Shown here: piece by piece, positions 8,179 through 17,206 of the stretch | How the letters are laid out: each line of letters starts with the position of its first letter | How positions within the stretch are numbered: position 1 is the stretch's first letter | Assembly (NCBI RefSeq): GCF_003058465.1 | Contig: NZ_CP028901.1 | Coordinates: forward strand, 2,976,001-3,040,000 | Direction of reading: 5' to 3' | Length of the DNA: 64,000 nt | DNA from: Orrella marina | Lineage (GTDB): Bacteria; Pseudomonadota; Gammaproteobacteria; Burkholderiales; Burkholderiaceae_B | Notes under the pieces: generated by a model | What the model was told of the DNA's origin: nothing | The model's database searches: none | The model's input: the letters and a program-made list of their open reading frames with translations, nothing else | Program-made: the position numbers and the translations under genes

Positions 8179-8868
8179 ATGAAACGACTCACTTTCTCCG
8201 ACAAATTGCCACCCGTGTTGATGCTGCTAGGCATAAGCCTGTTCACCCCCCTGACGCAGGCCCACCCACACATGTGGATTGACGCGAATGTCCAGATGAT
8301 CGTCAACGATCAAGGTCAGCTGACTGGTGTGCGTCAGACCTAGACCTTTGATGACATGTTCTCCAGCTACGCCATTCAGGGGGTGCCACTTGATGCCCGG
8401 CGTCAACCCCGGCAAAGCGATCTGGATGTCATCGCTGCCGACTGGATTGAGGCTCTTGGTGACCCGATGTCTCACTATTTCACCGACATTGAACAAAATG
8501 GCCAGACCATTGCGACGCTATCAGCAAACAATGTCGGCTCACTCTGGAATGCAGCACAAGGCCGTCTGACACTGACCTTTGATCTGCCGCTGCAAACATC
8601 CGCGCAACCCCGGGCAGGCAGTATTTCGGTGCGGGTAGCTGATCCGACCTTCTTTGTTGCATACGAGTTCGATCGGGAGCAACTCTCCCAGGCATCCAGA
8701 CTGCCGGAAGGCTGCACGACCGAGTATATCCCTGCGCGTCAACTCGATCCCGTGACAGCCAGCCGTCTCGCATCCATTCCTTCCAGCCAGACGGAACCTC
8801 CGCCAGAGCTGCTGGCCATCACACGCACACTACAGCACCGGATCGAGCTGTCATGCAGCCCCTCCTGA
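8179..8868 (+). pseudogene. DUF1007 family exported protein, interrupted by an amber codon
   Basis: The full frame of 230 codons is a DUF1007 protein, a periplasmic family often found beside NicO-type metal permeases. It opens with a signal peptide (hydrophobic stretch ending LTQA) and the family hallmark AHPHMWID. Codon 55 (8341-8343) is TAG inside the phrase V-R-Q-T-stop-T-F-D-D-M-F-S, where the family normally has tryptophan (TGG). The frame stays open to 8868 on both sides and the downstream part looks conserved. So this is a recent nonsense change, a suppressed codon or a sequence error. A reinitiation at the ATG at 8356 would give a protein without a signal peptide. The next gene follows after 19 bp. 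Confidence 0.82.
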
Positions 8869-8887
8869 TCAATCCGTCCGAACCATA

Positions 8888-9925
8888 ATGCTTCAGAACC
8901 GATCGCTCTCGTACTCTGCGCTTGCCGCATCCTTGCTCACCGTCTTGCTGATCACCCTGGCAGGGACTGGTATGGCTCAAAGCCAACATCCGTTCGCAAT
9001 CGCAGAGCAAACGGTTTCCACAACGTCATGGTTTGGACTTGACCAGATCACCGCCCAGATTTCAGACCTGCAGTCGCGTTTCTACCGACAGCTCACGTCT
9101 GCAGTCCGGGCATGGCAAGAGAACCCATGGAATGCATGGCTATTGCTGACACTTTCATTCGCCTACGGCGTGTTTCACGCACTCGGACCTGGACACGGCA
9201 AAGCGGTACTCGCCGGCTATGTCCTGGCAAACCGGGAAACACTTCGCAACGCAGCCACCCTGTCGATGATCGCGTCGATAGTGCAGGCACTGGTTGCGAT
9301 CGGACTGGTTGGCCTTGCCGCGGGAGTACTCAACCTGACAGGCGCCATGCTGACCCAGATCACTGGCTGGCTCGAGCTCGGGGCCTACGCACTACTTACA
9401 GCACTGGGTATCTGGCTGGTTTGCAAACATGTGGTCCGGGTTGTCTGGAGCGCGATCGTATCCAGGATGAGGGACTCGGCGCTTCATCGCCATGCTCACG
9501 ATCATCACGAGCACAACCTGGGCGACGCAGGTAATTGCTCAAGCTGCAGTCACACCCACTTGCCCGCGCCGGAAATGGTTTCTGGTCAGCTCAACTTGAG
9601 CAAGGCGATCGCCGCCATCATCGCAATTGGTCTTCGACCTTGCTCGGGTGCCATTCTAGTGCTGGTGTTTGCCCTGTCGCAACAAATGTTCTGGGCCGGT
9701 GCTGGTGCTGCCCTGGCAATGGGACTGGGAACTGGCATCACAGTTGCCACGCTTGCGATGGGCTCAGTCGGCGCGAGAGCGCTGACTGAGACTGCGACAG
9801 GTGCACGCCATCAACGGGCAGGCCGCATACTTGGACTGATGATCCAGGGTGGCGCTTCGATCATGGTTCTCACCTTCGGCTTGCTGCTCTTGCTGGCCAC
9901 CTGGCGATACGGCGTATCAAGCTAG
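8888..9925 (+). CDS. NicO/RcnA-type nickel/cobalt (or zinc) transporter
   Basis: A 345-residue inner-membrane protein of the NicO family (COG2215, RcnA-like). It has an N-terminal hydrophobic segment, then the hallmark FHALGPGHGKAVLAGY around residue 100 and the second motif GLRPCSGAILVLV around residue 255. A cytoplasmic loop between them is rich in His and Cys (HRHAHDHHEHN, then CSSCSHTH), typical of metal-sensing loops. It lies in a transcript with the DUF1007 gene and beside znuABC and zur, so zinc as a substrate is plausible, but the family is better known for Ni and Co efflux. Confidence 0.85.
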   Translation: MLQNRSLSYSALAASLLTVLLITLAGTGMAQSQHPFAIAEQTVSTTSWFGLDQITAQISDLQSRFYRQLTSAVRAWQENPWNAWLLLTLSFAYGVFHALGPGHGKAVLAGYVLANRETLRNAATLSMIASIVQALVAIGLVGLAAGVLNLTGAMLTQITGWLELGAYALLTALGIWLVCKHVVRVVWSAIVSRMRDSALHRHAHDHHEHNLGDAGNCSSCSHTHLPAPEMVSGQLNLSKAIAAIIAIGLRPCSGAILVLVFALSQQMFWAGAGAALAMGLGTGITVATLAMGSVGARALTETATGARHQRAGRILGLMIQGGASIMVLTFGLLLLLATWRYGVSS

Positions 9926-9956
9926 TCGTGTGCATCCGCGCCTGATGCTATCGCCC

Positions 9957-10982
9957 TTATTGCAGTGCTTCAATCAGGCGCCGACCATTCACCTGATACA
10001 TTTTCAGGTAAGTGTCTGCTTCGGTTCCCTTCGCCGAGAGCGCGTCTGAATAGAGCGATCCACCTGAACGGGCTCCGGTTTCATCGGCGATCCGCTGTAG
10101 CACGCGAGCATCGGACATATTCTCTATAAAGTACGCCTGCACCTTGCCGTCTCGCACCTGTCTAATCAGGCTGGCAACATCGGACGCGGATGCTTCGCGG
10201 CCAGTTGACCAGCCCTGGACTGGCAAAAACTCGATACCGTAATCGTGCGCGAGGTAACCAAATGCATCGTGCGAGATCAGGGCCTTGCGCTTATTTTCAG
10301 GGATCACGGCAAGTGCAGCCGTAAGTTGCTGGTCCAGCGCCTCAATCTCAACTATGTAACTGGCAGCTCTGGCAGTCAGTTCTTCTCTCGCCTGCGGACG
10401 TGCCTCAATGAGCGCATCCCTAATGTTCGCCACGTAGACTTTAGCGTTGCGCAAGCTCTGCCATGCATGAGGGTCAATCGGGCCATGATCGTGCAAATGC
10501 CGGTTGTCGTGGTCGTTGTGATGCCCGTGATGCTCGTGGTGATCACGATCGTGATCCTCTTCACCATCAAGGGCTTCAATGCCTTCCGAGGCGACCACGA
10601 CAGGACCTTTGAAACCGGAAGCCTTGACCAGGCGTTCGAGCCATCCCTCAAACCCCAAACCGTTGATCACAACCAGATCTGCTTGAGCCAGTTCGCGAGT
10701 ATCTTTAGGTGTCGGGTTAAACACGTGAGCATCAGCATCACGCCCAACCAGAGAGTGCACCTGCACCTGCGATCCACCTACTTGTTCAACCATGTCGGCA
10801 AGAATGGAAAAGCTGGCAACGACTTTCAGCGGATCCGGTCTGGTGTCGGCCGCGTGTGCACCGAGCGGTACAACCCCCAGAAACGTCCCGAAGGCCACAC
10901 TGGTGGCCAGTGCCACTCTGCGAATCAGGACACCTGCAGCAACTGTGCCGGCAAACGAACGCATGACGTGAGACGTCAACAT
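9957..10982 (-). CDS. znuA: Zinc ABC transporter, periplasmic binding protein ZnuA
   Basis: Captures zinc in the periplasm for ZnuBC. The 341-residue protein has a signal region ending near AHA, the cluster A-I motif VVASFSILADMVEQVGG, and a His/Asp-rich loop around residues 140-170 (segments DRDHHEHHGHHNDHD and RHLHDHGPIDPHAW) that is typical of zinc-specific family members. The start at 10982 has AGGAG seven bases upstream, inside the end of znuB, and the znuB stop is one base away, so the genes are coupled. It is the last gene of the znuCBA transcript. Confidence 0.95.
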   Translation of the reverse strand: MLTSHVMRSFAGTVAAGVLIRRVALATSVAFGTFLGVVPLGAHAADTRPDPLKVVASFSILADMVEQVGGSQVQVHSLVGRDADAHVFNPTPKDTRELAQADLVVINGLGFEGWLERLVKASGFKGPVVVASEGIEALDGEEDHDRDHHEHHGHHNDHDNRHLHDHGPIDPHAWQSLRNAKVYVANIRDALIEARPQAREELTARAASYIVEIEALDQQLTAALAVIPENKRKALISHDAFGYLAHDYGIEFLPVQGWSTGREASASDVASLIRQVRDGKVQAYFIENMSDARVLQRIADETGARSGGSLYSDALSAKGTEADTYLKMYQVNGRRLIEALQ

Positions 10983-10983
10983 G

Positions 10984-11856
10984 CTAGGACTCCTTGTGTC
11001 GCGTGACTTTGAGAGAATGCGCCAGCAGACTGTCATGCGTGCCTGCAAGCAGAGAAATCAGATAGAAGCAACCGGCCGTCAGCACGATCGCTGGTCCGGA
11101 AGGAACACTCGCGTGATAGGAGACGAGCAAACCGACTGCCCCGCTTGCCATGGCCATAAGACTGGCCAGTGCACATGCGCGGGAAATATCACGCACCCAG
11201 AATCTCGCTGCAGTTGCTGGCAACATGAGGAGCCCGACGGCCATCAGCGTGCCCAGAGTCTGAAATGATGCAACAAACGTCAGAACAACCGTAAACATGA
11301 ACAACTGTGTGGCGCGACGTCCAGCCTTGCCATGCTGGGCCACAAACAACGGATCAAAACTGCCCGCAAGCAGGGGGCGCCAGATCAACGCCAGCACAAC
11401 CAGCGCAAGAGAGACCGCGCCAGCGACCAGAATCAGGCCACTTCGGTCGACTGCCAGGACACTCCCGAACAACAGGTGCATGAGATCAACGTTACTGCCA
11501 TTCATCGAGATGATCGCAACGCCCAGCGCAAGTGCAATCAAGTAGAACGCTGCCAGGCTCGCGTCCTCCCTCTGTGATGTCAGGTTCGAAACCCCGCTGG
11601 CCATCAAAGCCACCAGCATTGCTGTCATAAAAGCTGCGACACCCATCACGGCAAACGACATACCGGCAATCAGGTATCCCACCGCAGCACCCGGCAAGAC
11701 GGAGTGCGAGATTGCATCACCAGCCAGGCTCATGCGTCGCATGACCAGCAGCACACCAATTGGTCCACTAACCAGGCCGAGCGCAAGGCAGGCCACCAAC
11801 GCACGCTGCATGAAACCAAACTCTGCGAATGGTATCCAGAACAACTCCTGCATCAT
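10984..11856 (-). CDS. znuB: Zinc ABC transporter, permease ZnuB
   Basis: Membrane-spanning subunit of the zinc importer, 290 residues. It is strongly hydrophobic, with several predicted helices and the ABC-3 family segments MRRMSLAGDAISHSVLPGAA near residue 40 and LMAVGLLMLPATAARFW near residue 205. Its start overlaps the znuC stop by four bases and its stop touches znuA, as expected for one operon. Confidence 0.95.
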   Translation of the reverse strand: MMQELFWIPFAEFGFMQRALVACLALGLVSGPIGVLLVMRRMSLAGDAISHSVLPGAAVGYLIAGMSFAVMGVAAFMTAMLVALMASGVSNLTSQREDASLAAFYLIALALGVAIISMNGSNVDLMHLLFGSVLAVDRSGLILVAGAVSLALVVLALIWRPLLAGSFDPLFVAQHGKAGRRATQLFMFTVVLTFVASFQTLGTLMAVGLLMLPATAARFWVRDISRACALASLMAMASGAVGLLVSYHASVPSGPAIVLTAGCFYLISLLAGTHDSLLAHSLKVTRHKES

Positions 11857-12743
11857 GGCGCGATCACCTTGGTTACTCGCTGGCCGTCACCGTTGCCCTC
11901 ACCGCTTTCGACCAGCTGCGCACCATGCGAGTGGTGAGAATGATGGTCGTGCTGATGGTGGTCATGAGTGGACCCAGACACAGCATCCAGCGGAATCTGT
12001 GGCTCCCGACACCAGGGGGCAGCTTCCTGCCACGCCAGACGACTACCTTGTGCGCGCTGCAGCAAGGCTGGCACGAGTACCTCGCGTGTTGGCCCCCAGG
12101 CGATCAGCTCTCTGGCAAGCAGCAGAGTATTGGGAAAGAAGTCTCGGACCATCTGCAAGTCGTGAAGCACTGCAATAACAGTCCTGCCGTCCCTGTGCCA
12201 GTGATTGATGACACCGAGAAGGTCTTGAGTTGTCTGCGCGTCGAGGGCATTGAAAGGCTCGTCGAGCAGAATCATCGGTGCGTCCTGAACGATCAGACGC
12301 GCAAACAGCACGCGCTGCAACTGCCCCACTGACAACTCATCGACCAGCCGGTCCTCAAATCCTTGCAGCCCGACCTGGGTCAGTGCGGCATCAATCTGAA
12401 TCTCAAGCTCGGCAGTCACCTCGCCAAATGATCCGATCCGGTTCCAGGCTCCCATCGCCACCACCTCAAGCACACGTAGAGGGAAGTCATGATTGATGCC
12501 GGACAACTGGGCAAGATAGGCCAGATCTTCTCCGGGCCCGTCGCTTGTCGATACAAACCGGATCGAACCTTGAGTCAGCTTGCGCGTCCCCGCCATTGCT
12601 CCCAGCAAAGTTGATTTGCCGGCCCCGTTCGGGCCGATAATGGCGGTCAGAGAACCGGTATCGAAACGTCCACTGACGTGATGAACCGCCGGATGGCCAC
12701 GATAGGCCAAGGTCACATCTTCAAGTTCGATGCCGCAACTCAT
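11853..12743 (-). CDS. znuC: Zinc ABC transporter, ATP-binding protein ZnuC
   Basis: ATPase of the zinc importer, 296 residues from the ATG at 12743. It has Walker A GPNGAGKSTLL, the signature LSVGQLQRVLFARL and Walker B ILLDEPFNALD, then the H loop IAVLHDLQMV. The C-terminus carries a His-rich tail (THDHHQHDHHSHHSHG), unusual for an ATPase but in keeping with the metal theme. GGAG lies ten bases before the start. The longer open frame to 12839 is discarded because it overlaps a small membrane ORF. It overlaps znuB by four bases. Confidence 0.93.
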   Translation of the reverse strand: MSCGIELEDVTLAYRGHPAVHHVSGRFDTGSLTAIIGPNGAGKSTLLGAMAGTRKLTQGSIRFVSTSDGPGEDLAYLAQLSGINHDFPLRVLEVVAMGAWNRIGSFGEVTAELEIQIDAALTQVGLQGFEDRLVDELSVGQLQRVLFARLIVQDAPMILLDEPFNALDAQTTQDLLGVINHWHRDGRTVIAVLHDLQMVRDFFPNTLLLARELIAWGPTREVLVPALLQRAQGSRLAWQEAAPWCREPQIPLDAVSGSTHDHHQHDHHSHHSHGAQLVESGEGNGDGQRVTKVIAP

Positions 12744-12745
12744 CA

Positions 12746-12871
12746 CTACGCTCCAGCAGGTGGAATAACCGCCCAGACCGCGAACCAGAGCAGCACGAGC
12801 AGGACCGCCACAAAACGCAAACGTCTTGCGACGCCCCACAACATCGGACTGGTGCTCATGCGCTGCTTCAT
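12746..12871 (-). CDS. Small single-pass membrane protein upstream of znuC
   Basis: A 41-codon frame, MKQRMSTSPMLWGVARRLRF followed by a hydrophobic segment VAVLLVLLWFAVWAVI and the end PPAGA. A positively charged N-terminus before one transmembrane helix fits an inner-membrane microprotein. Its stop lies two bases from the znuC start, so it is first in the znu transcript if translated, downstream of the palindromic box. A start at codon 5 is also possible. I do not recognise the family. It could be a ZnuBC accessory or a leader peptide. Confidence 0.5.
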   Translation of the reverse strand: MKQRMSTSPMLWGVARRLRFVAVLLVLLWFAVWAVIPPAGA

Positions 12872-12961
12872 GAAAATATTCGATGACAGAATTGGTCGGG
12901 CCGGCTTCGGAATCAATTTAAGAGTCGACTCCTGGATGGCGGAAAAGTCGATTTGTGAATT

Positions 12962-12979
12962 ATAATGATATTTCATTAT
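12962..12979. promoter_or_regulatory. Fur/Zur-type palindromic box between zur and the znu operon
   Basis: ATAATGATATTTCATTAT contains a perfect 7-bp inverted repeat (ATAATGA / TCATTAT) around TATT, in a short AT-rich island. The composition resembles Fur-family boxes. It is about 90 bp upstream of the small ORF and znuC on one side and about 75 bp upstream of the regulator on the other, so one site could control both directions. Confidence 0.65.
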
Positions 12980-13053
12980 CAATAAGACTGGATCGACCCG
13001 TTTTTGATTGATTGAAACGATCATGTGACCGGAACGTCCGTTACGATAGGGTC

Positions 13054-13440
13054 ATGGAACGATCAACCCGGCAACGCTCTGCTATCCGACAGGTACTGCT
13101 TGATGCAGACAGACCACTTCTGGCGACCGAGGTTATGGATGCGGCAAAGCTGACGGTCCCTTCCCTAGGTCTGGCGACTGTCTACCGAACCCTCAAGGCA
13201 CTCGTTGCCCAGGAGGACCTTCAGGTGGTTGAACTGCCCGGAGAAAACCCTCGATTCGAGTTTGCCCACAGCCATCACCATCACTTCAGTTGCCAGCATT
13301 GCGGGCGGGTCTATGACATTCACGCATGTCCGGGTAACATTGCGCTGCTTGCTCCGCCAGAGTTTGTGGTCGAAAGCCACGAACTGACACTGTATGGCAC
13401 GTGCGCAGACTGCCAGGAGCATCCCGCGGCAGGTAACTGA
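13054..13440 (+). CDS. zur: Fur-family regulator, probable zinc uptake regulator Zur
   Basis: A 128-residue Fur-family repressor. The N-terminal winged helix includes ATEVMDAAKL and LATVYRTLKALV; the metal-binding half has HSHHHHFSCQHCGRVYDIHA and CADC, giving the structural zinc cysteines (C-x2-C ... C-x2-C). Its place divergent from znuCBA points to Zur rather than Fur. The ATG at 13054 was chosen with AGGG just upstream; a TTG at 13012 would add 14 residues. With zinc bound it probably represses the znu operon through the box at 12962-12979. Confidence 0.87.
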   Translation: MERSTRQRSAIRQVLLDADRPLLATEVMDAAKLTVPSLGLATVYRTLKALVAQEDLQVVELPGENPRFEFAHSHHHHFSCQHCGRVYDIHACPGNIALLAPPEFVVESHELTLYGTCADCQEHPAAGN

Positions 13441-13588
13441 CCGGCAAGGTCTTGAAATCAGGCCCGATCGCCCCCATATAGTGCCGGTCTGGTCAGTTTT
13501 ATGATCGCTTAGGCAGAAAACTCACTGAGCGGGTTTACCAGCGGCACGACGTGTGCTGTAATCCCGCGTCAACTTTTAAAGATTCACT

Positions 13589-14671
13589 ATGGCACAAACA
13601 TCTCCCAGACCGCTCGAAGAAATGGTTCCCGCCACAATCCTGACAGGGTTTCTAGGAGCCGGCAAGACGACGCTGCTCAAACGCATCCTGACCGAATACC
13701 ATGGCAAACGAATTGCCGTGATCGAGAACGAATTCGGGCCTGAGAGCATTGACAACGACCTGCTGGTCGAGGTCCATGACGAAGAGATCATTGAGCTCTC
13801 GAATGGCTGCGTCTGCTGCACGGTGCGTGGCGACCTGATGCGCACGCTGGTGGATCTTCGCAAGCGACGCGAGGCGGGAGAACTGAGTTTCGAACGCGTC
13901 ATCATTGAAACCACCGGCATGGCCAATCCTGGTCCCGTCTGCCAGACCTTCTTCATGGATGACGAGGTCGCCGAATACTTCAGACTTGACAGCGTCATCA
14001 CGCTTGTCGATGCCAAGCACGGCATGCAGACCCTGGACAACCAGGAAGAAGCCCAGAAACAGGTTGGATTTGCGGACCGCATCCTGATCTCCAAAAAAGA
14101 TCTGGTGACGGACGAAGAGTTCGAAGCGCTACGCAATCGCCTTATCCGGATCAATCCGAGAGCGCATATCGAAGCGGTTCACTTCGGAGAAGCGGATCTC
14201 AGCAAGATCATCGACATCAGTGGTTTTAATCTCAACACGATTCTTGATATTGATCCTCAGTTTCTGGCACAGACCCATCCAGACGCCATACATGAGCACC
14301 ACGATCACGGGCATGACCATCATCACCATGACCACGATCACGGGCATGACCACCATCATCACGCGCATAGCGACGAGATAGGTGCGTTCGTGTTCCAGTC
14401 GAACAAACCGTTCGATCCGATGCGACTTGAAGAGTTTCTGGGTGGTGTGGTTCAGGTATACGGCCCGGATCTGATGCGGTATAAGGGCATCCTCTATATG
14501 AAAGGCATCGACCGGCGCATGCTGTTTCAAGGCGTGCATATGCTGATGGGAGCCGAACCTGGAAAACCTTGGGCACCAGGCGAGAAAAAAGCAACCAAGA
14601 TGGTTTTTATCGGTCGAAAACTTCCCCAGGACATTTTTACGAAAGGCCTGGAGCAGTGTTTGGCTAAGTAA
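13589..14671 (+). CDS. COG0523 / CobW-family GTPase, putative zinc chaperone
   Basis: A 360-residue G3E GTPase. It has Walker [12 protein letters not shown], the family metal motif [10 protein letters not shown] (C-x-C-C) near residue 70, and a long His/Asp-rich segment around residues 230-260 (repeats such as [17 protein letters not shown]) before the C-terminal CobW domain. Proteins of this group deliver or store zinc under limitation. Position directly after zur and near znuABC supports a zinc role over cobalamin synthesis. It is followed 45 bp later by dksA on the same strand. No obvious Zur box was found just upstream. Confidence 0.9.
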   Translation: MAQTSPRPLEEMVPATILTGFLGAGKTTLLKRILTEYHGKRIAVIENEFGPESIDNDLLVEVHDEEIIELSNGCVCCTVRGDLMRTLVDLRKRREAGELSFERVIIETTGMANPGPVCQTFFMDDEVAEYFRLDSVITLVDAKHGMQTLDNQEEAQKQVGFADRILISKKDLVTDEEFEALRNRLIRINPRAHIEAVHFGEADLSKIIDISGFNLNTILDIDPQFLAQTHPDAIHEHHDHGHDHHHHDHDHGHDHHHHAHSDEIGAFVFQSNKPFDPMRLEEFLGGVVQVYGPDLMRYKGILYMKGIDRRMLFQGVHMLMGAEPGKPWAPGEKKATKMVFIGRKLPQDIFTKGLEQCLAK

Positions 14672-14716
14672 CTGGCAGCCGGCTGTATCGGCAACTGACT
14701 GTAACGGAGTACTTGC

Positions 14717-15181
14717 ATGGCAACGAAGGCAGCAAACAATACCAACGAGACACCCATGTCATCTGGTTCGACCCACATCCTGACCGAGGAGGAGCTGCTC
14801 AAGATGCCTGAATCGGAATACATGAACGCAGCTCAGCTGGCATTTTTCAAAGAGCGACTCCGCAAGCTTGAAGCCGAGATCCTGAGCAACGCGGGTGAAA
14901 CTACTGAGCACTTGCGCGAAACACAGTTTGTGCCGGATCCTGCCGATCGCGCAACGATCGAAGAAGAGCACGCGCTTGAACTGCGCACACGTGATCGTGA
15001 GCGCAAGCTTCTGAAGAAGGTGCAGCAGTCGATCACCCGGATCGATTCGGGTGAATACGGCTGGTGCGAGGAAACTGGCGAGCCGATTGGCCTGCCCCGC
15101 CTGCTTGCACGTCCAACCGCAACTCTTTCCCTGGAAGCCCAGGAGCGGCGCGAAATGCGCCAGAAGATGTTTGGTGACTAA
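14717..15181 (+). CDS. dksA: RNA polymerase-binding transcription factor DksA (zinc-finger cysteines mostly missing)
   Basis: Binds the RNA polymerase secondary channel and works with ppGpp. The 154-residue protein has the coiled-coil region with the D-P-A-D-R-A-x-x-E-E tip (DPADRATIEEEHALELRTR) and the C-terminal globular part. In place of the C4 zinc finger (C-x2-C-x17-C-x2-C) it has WCEETGEPIGLPRLLARPTA then LSLEAQER, so only one cysteine remains. From memory this form is common in betaproteobacterial and alphaproteobacterial DksA. It would let the protein work without zinc, which is notable beside the zinc genes. A start at codon 14 is possible but lacks a ribosome site. Confidence 0.93.
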   Translation: MATKAANNTNETPMSSGSTHILTEEELLKMPESEYMNAAQLAFFKERLRKLEAEILSNAGETTEHLRETQFVPDPADRATIEEEHALELRTRDRERKLLKKVQQSITRIDSGEYGWCEETGEPIGLPRLLARPTATLSLEAQERREMRQKMFGD

Positions 15182-15252
15182 AACTCAAGCAGCCTGTTAA
15201 TACGCTCCCGTACAGCCCTGGTGGCTGCCGGGATGAGGACTGAATACACCGT

Positions 15253-15786
15253 ATGGAACAATTTCATGCAACCACCATTGTCTGCGTTCGCCGAGGCGAG
15301 CAGGTCGCAATGGGTGGGGATGGACAGGTCACGCTTGGCAACATCGTGATCAAGGGAACGGCCCGAAAAATTCGCAGGCTTTACCATGACAAGGTCCTGG
15401 CCGGATTTGCCGGCGCGACCTCCGATGCTTTCACACTGCAGGAGCGGTTTGAAGGCAAACTGGAGAAGCACCAGGGCCACCTGATGCGTGCTGCAGTCGA
15501 ACTATCGCGCGACTGGCGCACGGATCGAGTGCTACGCAGACTTGAAGCCATGCTGATTGTGGCCGACAAAGAGCACACGCTAGTCCTCACAGGCACAGGC
15601 GATGTGCTCGAGCCTGAGAATGGCCTGGCTGCAATCGGGTCCGGTGGCGCCTACGCCCAGTCTGCGGCCCTCGCCCTGCTCCGGCATACGGAACTTCCCC
15701 CGGAAAACATTGCCAAGGCATCGCTGACCATTGCAGGTGACTTGTGTATCTACACGAACCAGCAACACGTCATTGAAGTTCTATAA
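15253..15786 (+). CDS. hslV: ATP-dependent protease, peptidase subunit HslV
   Basis: Threonine protease that forms the HslUV complex. The 177-residue protein reads [20 protein letters not shown]; by alignment with E. coli (which begins M-T-T-I-V) the catalytic threonine is Thr7, so a six-residue propeptide would have to be removed. The family segments [10 protein letters not shown] and [14 protein letters not shown] are intact. hslU starts 23 bp later. Confidence 0.96.
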   Translation: MEQFHATTIVCVRRGEQVAMGGDGQVTLGNIVIKGTARKIRRLYHDKVLAGFAGATSDAFTLQERFEGKLEKHQGHLMRAAVELSRDWRTDRVLRRLEAMLIVADKEHTLVLTGTGDVLEPENGLAAIGSGGAYAQSAALALLRHTELPPENIAKASLTIAGDLCIYTNQQHVIEVL

Positions 15787-15808
15787 ATCCAAGCAAGAGG
15801 CTGTGCGC

Positions 15809-17140
15809 ATGTCTGCAACCACCATGACACCCCGGGAAATCGTTTCCGAACTTGACAAACATATCGTTGGCCAACAGGCAGCCAAGCGCTCCGTTGCGGT
15901 GGCGCTGCGAAACCGCTGGCGACGCCAGCAGGTCAGCGAGCCCCTGAGAAGCGAGATTCATCCCAAGAACATTCTCATGATCGGACCAACAGGTGTTGGA
16001 AAGACCGAGATTGCCAGAAGGCTTGCCAGGCTCGCCAATGCTCCTTTCATCAAGATCGAGGCGACCAAGTTCACGGAGGTCGGCTACGTGGGACGGGATG
16101 TAGACACCATCATCCGTGACCTGGTCGAAGTCGCTGTCAAGCAGACCCGGGAACAAGAGATGAGCAGGGTCAGAACGCAGGCTGAAGAAGCTGCTGAAGA
16201 CCGGGTTCTGGATGTCCTGATCGCCCCTCCACGGGCAGCAGATGGCTCTCCTGTGCGTGAAGAAAACGCCACCCGTCAGACGTTTCGCAAACGACTGCGT
16301 GAAGGCAAGCTTGACGACATGGAAATCGAGATCGAGATCAATGCGCCCATGCCGCAGATGGACATCATGGGTCCTCCGGGCATGGAGGAGATGACTGAAC
16401 AACTCAAAGGGATGTTTGCGGGTCTGTCTCGCGAAAAGAAGAAAACCCGCAAGATGACGGTCAAGGAAGCGTTCAGACTGACTACTGACGAAGAGGCCGC
16501 CAAGCGGGTCAATGAAGAAAACATCCGTACGCTCGCCGTCAAACAGGTCGAGCAGAACGGAATCGTGTTTCTTGACGAAATCGACAAGATTGCCGCCCGC
16601 CAGGAGACTGGATCGGCTGATGTGTCGCGTCAAGGCGTCCAGCGCGACCTGCTGCCTCTGGTCGAAGGGACCACCGTGTCAACCAAGTACGGGATGGTTC
16701 GCACCGACCACATTCTGTTCATTGCATCGGGCGCATTTCATCTGTCACGTCCATCGGATCTCATCCCTGAGTTGCAGGGCCGTTTTCCGATCCGTGTAGA
16801 ACTCGAGTCGCTGACCTCTGCAGATTTTGTGCGTATTCTTAGTCAGACCGATGCATCGCTGACCAAGCAGTACACGGCGCTACTGGACACCGAAGATGTA
16901 CATCTTAATTTCATGAACGATGGAATCGAACGCCTGGCTCAGATCGCATTCGAAGTGAATGAGCGCAATGAGAATATCGGAGCAAGACGTCTCTATACCG
17001 TCATGGAAAAGTTGCTTGAAGAGCTTTCCTTTGACGCAGCGAGTCACGGCGAGCTCACTGTCGACATTGATGCTCAGTATGTCAACGACAAGCTCGCCGA
17101 GACAGCAGCCAGTCAGGATCTGGCCCGGTACGTTCTCTGA
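15809..17140 (+). CDS. hslU: ATP-dependent protease, ATPase subunit HslU
   Basis: AAA+ unfoldase of HslUV. The 443-residue protein has [20 protein letters not shown] at the N-terminus, Walker [16 protein letters not shown] near residue 60, the inserted I domain (charged, Met-rich, around residues 110-230), Walker [12 protein letters not shown] near residue 255, and the C-terminal tail ending L-A-R-Y-V-L that docks into HslV. The ATG at 15809 is used since the longer frame overlaps hslV. Confidence 0.97.
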   Translation: MSATTMTPREIVSELDKHIVGQQAAKRSVAVALRNRWRRQQVSEPLRSEIHPKNILMIGPTGVGKTEIARRLARLANAPFIKIEATKFTEVGYVGRDVDTIIRDLVEVAVKQTREQEMSRVRTQAEEAAEDRVLDVLIAPPRAADGSPVREENATRQTFRKRLREGKLDDMEIEIEINAPMPQMDIMGPPGMEEMTEQLKGMFAGLSREKKKTRKMTVKEAFRLTTDEEAAKRVNEENIRTLAVKQVEQNGIVFLDEIDKIAARQETGSADVSRQGVQRDLLPLVEGTTVSTKYGMVRTDHILFIASGAFHLSRPSDLIPELQGRFPIRVELESLTSADFVRILSQTDASLTKQYTALLDTEDVHLNFMNDGIERLAQIAFEVNERNENIGARRLYTVMEKLLEELSFDAASHGELTVDIDAQYVNDKLAETAASQDLARYVL

Positions 17141-17206
17141 GGATCAAACGATTCTCCTGAGGACCTGACAAACAGATTGTTCACAAACAGAATCAGGACG
17201 TGATCC

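Noticed and set aside
10245..11006. Long open frame of 253 codons on the plus strand opposite znuA
   Set aside because: It is the complement of a well-supported znuA gene, and its translation has no family motif.
15770..16633. Long open frame of 287 codons on the minus strand opposite hslU
   Set aside because: It is a shadow of hslU; the translated product has no recognisable domain and no ribosome site.
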